This document shows, in pieces, positions 1 to 5,028 of a stretch of 5,307 nucleotides of DNA. A program made the translations under genes and the position numbers. Within the stretch, counting starts at the first letter, position 1. Each line of letters begins with the position of its first letter. The DNA is taken from positions 7,330-12,636 of the forward strand of contig MGZO01000131.1 in assembly GCA_001802655.1 (NCBI GenBank). Reading direction: 5' to 3'. The notes beneath the pieces were generated by a model. The model searched no databases and was not told where the DNA came from. It saw only the letters and a program-made list of their open reading frames with translations. This DNA comes from Hydrogenophilales bacterium RIFOXYD1_FULL_62_11. Its GTDB lineage: Bacteria > Pseudomonadota > Gammaproteobacteria > Burkholderiales > Thiobacillaceae.

Positions 1-581
1 CCCGCCAGTGCCAGCAGGTCGGGCACGCTGGTCAGTTTGTCGGCCGCCTTGCTGAAAATCGCGGCTGCGTAATCCTTGTCCAGTACGTGTTCTGCCGCCG
101 CTGCGGCCAACTTGCTGTATTCCACCGCGCGCGCGATTTTCGCCTCGGCCTTCTCCAGCACCTTCTTCGCGAACGCGCTATCGGCGATCACGCTCATGAC
201 GTTTTTCGCCAGTTCGATCAGTGGGTCGAGGTTGCTGGTTTCCTTCAGCGCCTTTTCATAGGCGCCGATCGCTGCGGCCTTGTCGCCCAGTACCTTGAAC
301 TTGGCCTCGGCCAGCGCCACTTGTTCTTCCCCCGACATGCAATAGTCTTCAGCGGTCTGCAGCAGCTCCTCGGCGCGGCTTTGCTCGCCCAGCGCCTGGT
401 AGGCAATGGCGCAGGCCGCCAGATCCTTGGTGAACTGGCAGCCATCCGCTTCGCGGTCCATCAGTTCCTTGGCATAAGCCGCATCGGCTGGCTCCTGCAG
501 CGCTTCCAGCGCGAGCGCCGCATAATCGGCACCGCTGCTGCATTGGGATTCTTTGGGGCTAAGGGTGTCGCGTGTGGCCAT
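1..581 (-). CDS. TPR-like tandem-repeat protein, C-terminus beyond window edge
   Basis: I do not recognise a specific function. The frame is open from an ATG at 581 to the left edge, giving 193 complete residues and no stop. The start is supported by GGAG (minus strand) about 9 nt upstream. After a polar 32-residue N-terminus (no signal peptide, no membrane segment) come four full repeats of exactly 34 residues (33-66, 67-100, 101-134, 135-168) and a fifth cut by the edge. Each repeat pairs a helix of the type xAxxLxxKAE (AEELLQTAE, AIGAYEKAL, AKKVLEKAE, AAIFSKAAD) with a Leu/Ala-rich helix ending in a VLGD/VIAD-like turn. Length and pattern fit a degenerate tetratricopeptide (TPR) solenoid, so a cytoplasmic protein-protein scaffold is the inference. 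It lies 107 bp after fthC on the same strand. That gap holds a small hairpin (656-673) without a U-tract, so it could be read through from fthC or have its own promoter. Confidence 0.8.
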   Translation of the reverse strand, partial: MATRDTLSPKESQCSSGADYAALALEALQEPADAAYAKELMDREADGCQFTKDLAACAIAYQALGEQSRAEELLQTAEDYCMSGEEQVALAEAKFKVLGDKAAAIGAYEKALKETSNLDPLIELAKNVMSVIADSAFAKKVLEKAEAKIARAVEYSKLAAAAAEHVLDKDYAAAIFSKAADKLTSVPDLLALA

Positions 582-688
582 GAGGAGTTCTCCGTGGATT
601 GAGTCGCGTGATTTTCCGCTGCGGGGGGTGAGGCAGCCAATAAGTAATGTCGATGGCACTATTAATGCAGTGCAATTCGGGAATTTTC

Positions 689-1282
689 TTACAGCGCTTC
701 GCGTGTTCGAAACCGGTATAGCTTGCGCTCGGTCAGCACCGCGTCGAGCGGCATGTCCCACGGGTCATGCGGCAGCGATTCAACCCGCTGGCATTCGTAG
801 GCAATGCCCACCAGACGCGGTTTTCGCCAGCTGCGCCGGTGCCGCATGAACGCCAGGGTGGCATCGTAAAAGCCGCCGCCCATCCCCAGGCGAAAGCCCT
901 GATGGTCAAAGCCGACCAGCGGCATCAGCAGCAAATCGAGCTGGCGCGCGCGCAGCGGCCGTGCATCGACCGGCTCGGCGATGCCGTAGCGATTGCGTGT
1001 CATTCGCGTGTCGCGCGAAAGCCGGGCGAACCGTAGCATCCGTCCGCGCTGCGGCAACACCGGGGCATAACATTCGCGCCGCATCAACTGAATCTGGGTG
1101 ATCAAAAGCTGCGCATCGAACTCGCCGCCATGCGGCAAATACACGCCGATGCGCTTGGCGCGCAACAGCAAGCCGTGACGCAGGGCCAGCCGCAGCGAGG
1201 CGCGCGCGGCCTGACGGCGCGCAGGCGTTTTAAGCGCGTTGCGCGCGGCCTTGAGCTGGCGTCGGAGGGTGGATTTGTTCAT
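689..1282 (-). CDS. fthC: 5-formyltetrahydrofolate cyclo-ligase (5,10-methenyl-THF synthetase)
   Basis: This cytoplasmic enzyme uses ATP to convert 5-formyl-THF, a dead-end folate that inhibits other folate enzymes, to 5,10-methenyl-THF. The 197 residues match the family's usual 180-200. Visible signatures are the basic N-terminus MNKSTLRRQLKAAR, VYLPHGGEFD (46-56, with the family Glu at 54), RYGIAEP (98-104), the ATP/phosphate-binding glycine stretch RLGMGGGFYD (131-140), and the C-terminal block YECQRVESLP...WDMPLDAVLTE (162-185). The KxxLR-type opening supports ATG at 1282, although no clear Shine-Dalgarno lies in the 15 nt before it, which are pyrimidine-rich. The gene follows the 6S RNA directly, the conserved zapA-ssrS-ygfA order known from E. 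coli and Pseudomonas, so it is probably made from 6S read-through transcripts or the upstream zapB-like promoter. The symbols ygfA and fau are also in use for this family. Confidence 0.95.
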   Translation of the reverse strand: MNKSTLRRQLKAARNALKTPARRQAARASLRLALRHGLLLRAKRIGVYLPHGGEFDAQLLITQIQLMRRECYAPVLPQRGRMLRFARLSRDTRMTRNRYGIAEPVDARPLRARQLDLLLMPLVGFDHQGFRLGMGGGFYDATLAFMRHRRSWRKPRLVGIAYECQRVESLPHDPWDMPLDAVLTERKLYRFRTREAL

Positions 1283-1297
1283 CAGGAAAAAAGAAAG

Positions 1298-1479
1298 GCT
1301 CCCCGCCTGTGCCGTGATGAGCCGCAGACTCTTGAACCGGGGTCCAAGACGGCCGCAATCAAAGGCGCTTTGGGCACATGAAACGTGTCACGCGCACACC
1401 CGCACCGGAATAGATCGCAGCCTTGCACGTATGCATTGGTTCAGAGAAATTGCAGCCCTTCTCGAACACCGCAGGGAGC
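1298..1479 (-). ncRNA. ssrS: 6S RNA
   Basis: 6S RNA binds the sigma70 RNA polymerase holoenzyme as a promoter mimic and lowers housekeeping transcription in stationary phase. The gene lies between zapA and fthC, its conserved place. Direct evidence is structural. The ends GCUCCCUGC (1479-1471) and GCGGGGAGC (1306-1298) form a 9-bp closing stem including one G-U. GCUGCGAUC and GAUUGCGGC pair in the upper arm, extended by CAAG/CUUG, and GGUGC pairs with GCGCC nearer the apex. The 5' strand contains GUGUUCG...CUGAACCAAU, matching the E. coli GUUCG...CUGAGCCGAU release/template region as I remember it. The 3' strand has GGUUCAAG...UCUGCGGC, again as in E. coli. The length of 182 nt is typical. 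Ends are set by the closing stem; the true 5' end may be 1-3 nt further out. A tract CUUUCUUUUUUCC follows the stem and may act as a weak terminator. Confidence 0.93.
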
Positions 1480-1485
1480 AACGCC

Positions 1486-1491
1486 AGTTTA
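1486..1491 (-). promoter_or_regulatory. Candidate -10 box of the 6S RNA promoter
   Basis: The minus-strand hexamer TAAACT matches four of six bases of TATAAT and ends 6 nt before the first base of the 6S closing stem. Its first three bases are the zapA stop codon TAA, so the promoter would lie inside the end of zapA. The matching -35 position (TGGAAG with a 17-bp spacer) is poor, so the call rests on the -10 and its distance to the RNA's 5' end. Processing from the zapA transcript is the alternative origin of the 5' end. Confidence 0.4.
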
Positions 1492-1791
1492 GAAGAGTTT
1501 GTCCTGATCTTCCAGTGCTGAATCAAGAAGTGCGTTGCAATGGTTCAGCCGGGTGCGTGCTTCTTCCATCAACCCGCCGCCGCCGTGAGTCAACAGGTCG
1601 TGTGCCAGGTTGAGCCCCGCCATGATGGCGATGCGCTCGGCGCCGATCACCTTGCTACTGTCGCGGATCTCGCGCATTTTTTCGTCCAGGTAGTCGGCTG
1701 CTGCGATCAGTGCCGATTCTTCCTCGCGCGAACACGCCACCTTGAAAGAACGGCCCAGAATATGAATGTCAATCGAGCGTGGGCCAGCCAT
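1489..1791 (-). CDS. zapA: Cell division protein ZapA
   Basis: ZapA is a cytoplasmic division factor that binds FtsZ, cross-links its filaments and so stabilises the Z ring. The protein has 100 residues, the usual size. The N-terminal globular part shows the family pattern SIDIHILGRSFKVAC (6-20), followed by EEESALIAAADYLDEKMREI (23-42). The middle carries the conserved stretch ERIAIMAGLNLAHDLL (52-67), and the C-terminal helix (74-97) is the coiled coil used for tetramerisation. The start at 1791 is preceded by a strong GGAGGA (1803-1798, minus strand) and overlaps the stop of the upstream ZapB-like gene by one base (TGATG), so the two are probably translationally coupled. The same frame stays open far upstream, but those residues lie over the zapB-like gene and riboswitch region and have no ZapA similarity. 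The stop codon overlaps the putative -10 box of the 6S RNA gene. Confidence 0.95.
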   Translation of the reverse strand: MAGPRSIDIHILGRSFKVACSREEESALIAAADYLDEKMREIRDSSKVIGAERIAIMAGLNLAHDLLTHGGGGLMEEARTRLNHCNALLDSALEDQDKLF

Positions 1792-1988
1792 CAGTTGTCC
1801 TCCGGCAAGGTTTGGAGCAAGGTTTGCAGCCGGGTTTTTGCCGCGTCCAGTCGGGTGGTCAGCTGTTTGTTCTCTTGCTGCGTGGTGAGCAATTGCTGAC
1901 GCAGCGCAATATTGTCGCGCCGCAGCGTGTGGCACAGTTCGGCCACCTGGCGGATTTTGGCTTCGAGCGTTTCGAGTTCGGCATGCAT
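1791..1988 (-). CDS. Small coiled-coil protein, ZapB-like (TIGR02449/DUF904 type)
   Basis: This 65-residue protein is predicted to be almost one continuous helix: MHAELETLEAKIRQVAELC, then LRRDNIALRQQL, then a Gln/Thr/Lys-rich stretch and a short acidic end (PEDN). Leucines fall in heptad positions. The pattern LExKIxxVxxLCxxLRxDNxxLR is what I know from the short coiled-coil proteins encoded before zapA in Pseudomonas and many betaproteobacteria. ZapB itself links ZapA to the divisome and chromosome terminus; a shared role in Z-ring organisation is inferred from size, coiled coil and coupling to zapA. I chose the ATG at 1988 because it gives the family length. An in-frame TTG at 2024 would add 12 residues, but that codon is part of the -35 box TTGACC, so it lies outside the transcript from that promoter. 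No Shine-Dalgarno precedes the ATG, consistent with a leaderless mRNA. Confidence 0.85.
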   Translation of the reverse strand: MHAELETLEAKIRQVAELCHTLRRDNIALRQQLLTTQQENKQLTTRLDAAKTRLQTLLQTLPEDN

Positions 1989-1995
1989 GGCAGCG

Positions 1996-2024
1996 ACTAT
2001 AGGGTGCGCTTCGCGCACGGTCAA
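1996..2024 (-). promoter_or_regulatory. Sigma70-type promoter for zapB-like/zapA/6S/fthC block
   Basis: On the minus strand TTGACC (2024-2019) and TATAGT (2001-1996) are separated by exactly 17 bp; each hexamer matches the consensus at five of six positions. The base expected as +1, seven or eight after the -10, is C1989 or A1988. A1988 is the first base of the zapB-like ATG. The spacer is almost filled by a perfect inverted repeat. This is the only strong promoter seen for the block. Confidence 0.8.
2004..2018. repeat. Perfect inverted repeat inside promoter spacer
   Basis: The sequence GTGCGC-TTC-GCGCAC is a 6-bp perfect palindrome with a 3-base centre. It occupies 15 of the 17 bases between the -35 and -10 of the leftward zapB-like promoter and also lies where the -35 region of the rightward riboswitch promoter would be. 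A regulator bound here could cover both promoters. In a GC-rich genome a short CG-alternating palindrome can also arise by chance. Confidence 0.6.
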
Positions 2025-2033
2025 TCGCGGCTA

Positions 2034-2046
2034 TATAATGCGCGGC
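2034..2046 (+). promoter_or_regulatory. -10 box and predicted start of the B12 riboswitch/btuB transcript
   Basis: A perfect TATAAT stands at 2034-2039, which places +1 near 2045-2047, one to three bases before the riboswitch P1 stem begins. The -35 region is weak: the best candidates near 2010-2016 (TTCGCG with an 18-bp spacer) match only three of six positions, and there is no TG extension. Those bases fall inside the palindrome of the opposite promoter, so the two promoters overlap back to back. Confidence 0.65.
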
Positions 2047-2047
2047 T

Positions 2048-2224
2048 TCAGGTGCCAACGCGGCGATCAGCTGCTGAGGATAAACGGGAAACAGGTGTGC
2101 AGTCTGACTGCCAAGCCTGTGCTGCCCCCGCAACGGTAAGCGTTGTTGTACGGCGTTTCACACAGCCACTGTCGCAAGATGGGAAGGCGAAACGCCGCAT
2201 ACGCGAGCCCGGATACCGGCCTGA
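2048..2224 (+). promoter_or_regulatory. Cobalamin (adenosylcobalamin) riboswitch aptamer
   Basis: This structured leader binds a cobalamin and represses the downstream corrinoid genes when the coenzyme is plentiful. Conserved elements occur in the right order: the P1 strand TCAGG (2048-2052) pairing with CCTGA (2220-2224); AAACGGGAAACAGGTG (2082-2097); the L5 segment GCTGCCCCCGCAACGGTAA (2121-2139); GCCACTG (2165-2171); GGGAAGG (2181-2187); and the B12 box GAGCCCGGATACCGGCC (2205-2221), close to the consensus ending in ACCxGCC. The small hairpin GGCG-AAA-CGCC follows the GGGAAGG core. The downstream gene is a TonB-dependent receptor, as is usual for this element. The precise ligand (adenosyl versus methyl or aquo form) cannot be told by eye; the large, fully equipped peripheral domain favours the adenosyl class. 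Confidence 0.95.
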
Positions 2225-2257
2225 GCCCTGTCGATTGATGACAGCGGATCGTGCAAC

Positions 2258-2279
2258 GTGCCTGCGGGGAACCAGGCGC
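2258..2279 (+). promoter_or_regulatory. P13 hairpin: riboswitch expression platform
   Basis: GTGCCTG (2258-2264) and CAGGCGC (2273-2279) form a 7-bp stem with one G-U, closing the loop CGGGGAAC. CGGGG (2265-2269) is the exact complement of CCCCG in L5 (2126-2130), with a further G2264-C2131 match. This is the L5-L13 kissing interaction known from cobalamin riboswitches. No run of T follows, and the btuB Shine-Dalgarno (GGAA, 2287-2290) begins 8 nt after the stem, so ligand binding probably stabilises P13 and hinders ribosome loading rather than ending transcription. Confidence 0.8.
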
Positions 2280-2297
2280 CCCAACCGGAAACTCATC

Positions 2298-4313
2298 ATG
2301 CGTCAAACCCGACTCGCCCTCGCCCTGGGCGTTGCTTTCATTGCGTCCGCCCGGGCGGAATCCCCGCCGGTATTTGTCGGCGACACCATCGTCGTGACGC
2401 CCACCCGCTTCGCAGAGTCCGCTCCGTCCACGCCCGGTAATCTGATTGTGATTACGCGGCAGGATATCGAGCGGACACCTGCTACCAGCGTCCCCGATCT
2501 TCTGGCAGGGACCGAGGGAACCATGGTGACGCCGCTTTACGGCGCACTCGGTATTGATTCCTCGGTCAGCCTGCGCGGTTCGGGGAGCGGCGGCACGACG
2601 ACCAGCAACACGCTGGTTCTGCTCAACGGCCAGCGGCTGAACTCGATCGATTCGGGGTCGATCGACTGGTCGCTGATCCCGCTGTCGAGCATCGAGCGCA
2701 TCGAGATCATGCCAGGCAGTGGAACGGTTTTATACGGTGATCGCGCCACCGGCGGCGTCATCAACATCATCACCAGGAAGTCGGCTGACACCCGCTATGT
2801 CAGCGCAGGCGTGGGCAGCAACGGCTTGCGTCAGCTCAGCATGCAAACCGGCGTCTCCGTCGGGTCGACGGATGGGAGCCTCTATTTCCAGTATGGCGCG
2901 AGCGATGGCTGGCGAACCAACAGCAACCAGGAGCGCTACTCGCTGGGCGGACGCATCAACTTCCTGAACGAGACAGGCAAGCGAGCCTTCGTCGAGCTTG
3001 CCGCCTTCCAGGAAAATCTGGGCCAGCCTGGCGGCCTGTGGAGCGCGGAATATGTGGCTGATCCGACCCAATCGCGCCACCCGCACGACAGTTCGGACCG
3101 CAAGGGTTTCCGGATTCGCCCCGGCTTCGAAATCGATCTCTCGCCCGACGCCAGGCTCGACGCGGATCTGGTTTTTTCGCGTGATGAACGCAGCGGGTAC
3201 AGCGACCCGACCAATCCGGTCGAACAAACCCGCGACCTGTCGCGCGATTTCGTGTCGTTCAGCCCCAAGCTCAGGCTCAGACATTGGCTCGGCGGCTTGC
3301 GCAACCAGGCCACGGTGGGATTCGACTCCTACCGCGGCACGACCGACAGCCTGACCTCGCCGACCGGGCATCAGTCCTATACCCAGGCCGCCACCCAGAC
3401 GAGCAATGCCGTGTATGCGCAGAACATCACGGATCTCGGCGTGCGCCTGGCGCTGACGCTTGGCGTGCGGTCCCAGCGGCTGGAGCAGTCCGCGAGCCAG
3501 TCGGCGTACACGACCTACTGGGGTGGGCCGCAGGCTGCGATGTCCGGCCAGTCCGTCGATACGCGCGAGGCCTACGAGGCCGGTCTGAGCTATCGTGCCG
3601 ACGACTGGAAGGTCTACGGCAGAGTGGGGACAACCTATCGCTTTCCCAATACCGATGAACTCTATGGGCTGGATCCCATCACCTTTGATCCGGTCTTTGT
3701 TTTCGGCCTCCGACCCCAGCACGGGACGACCTATGAAATCGGTGGGACCCAAAAAATCGGGCTCGGCAGCCTTGGATTCAGCGTCTATCAACAGGATCTG
3801 AAGGACGAGATCACCTCGGACCCCAATGGCGGCAATATGAACATTCCCAAGACCCGCCGTCTGGGAACCGAGCTGAGCGCCAAGCTCAAACTGACCGACG
3901 CACTGCGCGGAAACCTCGGCGTCACGCTTGAAGACGCGGAGATTCGGGCTGGCGTCTACGCAGGACGAACCGTGCCTTTGGTGCCGAAGGTGCAGGCGAG
4001 TGCAGGCGTGACCTGGAGCAGGAGCGCCGCAGCAGCCTATTCCGCGCGGCTGCACCATGTCGGCAAGCGCCGGTACGGCGACGATTATGCGAACGTGGCG
4101 GGCTACCTCGCCGGCTACACCAAGCTGGATCTGATGGCGAGCTGGCGGATCCGCGATTGGAGGCTGGATGCCAGGATCCTCAATGCGACCGACAAGCAGT
4201 ATGCGGCCTACGGTGGCTATGGCTTCAACACGACCACCTTTGCGTGGGATACGTTCTACTATCCCGCCGACCGGCGGACGTTCGGGGTCGGTGCGCGCTA
4301 CGATTTTCGCTGA
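2298..4313 (+). CDS. btuB: TonB-dependent outer-membrane cobalamin receptor BtuB
   Basis: This is an outer-membrane beta-barrel that imports vitamin B12 or related corrinoids using energy passed from TonB-ExbB-ExbD. The 671 residues start with a signal peptide (MRQTRLALALGVAFIASARA, likely cut after residue 20). A TonB box follows, DTIVVTPTR (29-37), very like the BtuB box DTLVVTA. The plug domain (about 40-160) contains SVPDLLAGTEG, SLRGSG, LVLLNGQRLN (106-115) and IERIEIMPGSGTVLYGDRA, ending in GGVINIITR (152-160). The rest shows alternating aromatic/polar strands of a 22-strand barrel, closing with FGVGARYDFR. I chose ATG 2298 for the signal peptide and the GGAA 7 nt upstream; the frame stays open further 5' through the riboswitch, which is not coding. 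It is somewhat longer than E. coli BtuB (about 614). The riboswitch and adjoining cobO support a corrinoid substrate; cobinamide or pseudo-B12 remain possible. Confidence 0.92.
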   Translation: MRQTRLALALGVAFIASARAESPPVFVGDTIVVTPTRFAESAPSTPGNLIVITRQDIERTPATSVPDLLAGTEGTMVTPLYGALGIDSSVSLRGSGSGGTTTSNTLVLLNGQRLNSIDSGSIDWSLIPLSSIERIEIMPGSGTVLYGDRATGGVINIITRKSADTRYVSAGVGSNGLRQLSMQTGVSVGSTDGSLYFQYGASDGWRTNSNQERYSLGGRINFLNETGKRAFVELAAFQENLGQPGGLWSAEYVADPTQSRHPHDSSDRKGFRIRPGFEIDLSPDARLDADLVFSRDERSGYSDPTNPVEQTRDLSRDFVSFSPKLRLRHWLGGLRNQATVGFDSYRGTTDSLTSPTGHQSYTQAATQTSNAVYAQNITDLGVRLALTLGVRSQRLEQSASQSAYTTYWGGPQAAMSGQSVDTREAYEAGLSYRADDWKVYGRVGTTYRFPNTDELYGLDPITFDPVFVFGLRPQHGTTYEIGGTQKIGLGSLGFSVYQQDLKDEITSDPNGGNMNIPKTRRLGTELSAKLKLTDALRGNLGVTLEDAEIRAGVYAGRTVPLVPKVQASAGVTWSRSAAAAYSARLHHVGKRRYGDDYANVAGYLAGYTKLDLMASWRIRDWRLDARILNATDKQYAAYGGYGFNTTTFAWDTFYYPADRRTFGVGARYDFR

Positions 4314-4361
4314 TCGTATGTGTTGCCGGTTGGTGTGATGCCGGATTGAAAAGGAAAAAGC

Positions 4362-4997
4362 ATGGCTGATTCGCAACGCACTGCCGGCAAGGATGCAAGC
4401 CAGGGGCAATCGAAAAGTCCGCGTCACGCCGCACGCATGGTGCGCAAAAAAGCCATCGTCGACGCCGCCATCGCCGCCGCCACCGACGAACATGGCCTGC
4501 TCATCGTCATCACCGGCAACGGCAAGGGCAAGAGCACGTCGGCCTTTGGCACCGTGGCGCGCGCGCTCGGTCATGGCATGAAGGTCGGCGTGGTGCAGTT
4601 CATCAAGAGCCGCACCGACACCGGCGAGGAAGCCTTTCTCGGCCAACACGCCGAATGGCACGTCACCGGCGACGGCTTCACCTGGGATACGCAGAATCGC
4701 GAACAGGACATCGCCACCGCCGAGCGTGGCTGGGCGATTGCCGCGCGCATGCTGGCCGATCCGTCGTATCAGCTGGTGGTGCTGGACGAGCTGACCTATC
4801 TCTTGAGTTACGGCTATCTGGACAGCGACATCGTGCTGGACGCGCTGGCGCAACGGCCGCCGATGCAGCATGTCGTGGTGACGGGCCGCGCCGCGCCGGA
4901 TGCGCTGATCGAACTGGCCGATACCGTGTCGATCATCGCCGATGAGAAGCATGCGTTCCGCGCTGGCGTGAAGGCGCAGCCCGGCATCGATCTTTGA
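4362..4997 (+). CDS. cobO: Cob(I)yrinic acid a,c-diamide adenosyltransferase (CobO/BtuR/CobA type)
   Basis: This cytoplasmic enzyme transfers the 5'-deoxyadenosyl group from ATP to the cobalt(I) of corrinoids, making the adenosyl form in de novo synthesis and salvage. The 211 residues carry the family landmarks: the P-loop GNGKGKST (52-59), VVQFIKS (77-83), GDGFTWDTQN (103-112), the Walker-B-like LVVLDELTY (138-146), VVVTGRAAP (171-179) and the C-terminal KHAFRAGVKAQPGID (196-210). The first 25 or so residues are polar and basic and include RHAARM; that N-terminal arm is known to cover the active site in this family. The start has AAGGA 6 nt upstream. It follows btuB by 48 bp with no terminator between, so it is probably in the same riboswitch-controlled transcript. 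Import is thus paired with adenosylation. The symbols btuR and cobA are used for the same enzyme in enteric bacteria. Confidence 0.95.
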   Translation: MADSQRTAGKDASQGQSKSPRHAARMVRKKAIVDAAIAAATDEHGLLIVITGNGKGKSTSAFGTVARALGHGMKVGVVQFIKSRTDTGEEAFLGQHAEWHVTGDGFTWDTQNREQDIATAERGWAIAARMLADPSYQLVVLDELTYLLSYGYLDSDIVLDALAQRPPMQHVVVTGRAAPDALIELADTVSIIADEKHAFRAGVKAQPGIDL

Positions 4998-4999
4998 GG

Positions 5000-5028
5000 T
5001 AGTCATCATCCTGTAACCGCCGCGTCAT
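5000..5028 (+). promoter_or_regulatory. Putative PhoB-binding (Pho box) repeats
   Basis: Three heptamers lie at an exact 11-bp period between cobO and the glycosyltransferase: TAGTCAT (5000-5006), CTGTAAC (5011-5017) and GCGTCAT (5022-5028), each separated by 4 bp. Each matches five of seven positions of the PhoB half-site CTGTCAT, and the phasing is that of a Pho box. The weak point is the absence of a convincing -10 about 10 bp downstream (the expected place reads CTTCGT). Chance resemblance is therefore possible. Confidence 0.4.

Noticed and set aside
87..602. A 171-residue plus-strand frame opposite the TPR-like gene
   Set aside because: The minus-strand frame shows four exact 34-residue repeats and a ribosome-binding site, which this one lacks; it is the complement shadow.
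656..673. Hairpin GCACT/AGTGC after fthC as a terminator
   Set aside because: The stem is only 5 bp and no T-run follows in the direction of transcription, so a Rho-independent terminator is not supported.
1239..1613. A plus-strand frame across the 6S RNA gene
   Set aside because: The region is explained by a structured RNA on the other strand between zapA and fthC, and the translation looks like shadow sequence (Arg-rich, no motifs).
1489..2133. A 214-residue frame that would extend ZapA at its N-terminus
   Set aside because: The extra residues overlap the zapB-like gene, both promoters and the start of the riboswitch, and show no family similarity. ATG 1791 has a strong ribosome-binding site and gives the normal ZapA length.
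1779..2297. N-terminal extension of the BtuB frame by 173 residues
   Set aside because: It begins inside zapA, runs through the structured riboswitch leader and would bury the signal peptide in the middle of the protein. The start at 2298 has a ribosome-binding site and a proper signal peptide.
2730..5009. A 759-codon open frame on the minus strand opposite btuB and cobO
   Set aside because: It lies wholly antisense to two well-supported genes, crosses the gap between them, and its translation has no recognisable domain or composition of a real protein. Long antisense frames are expected in GC-rich genes with strong third-position bias.
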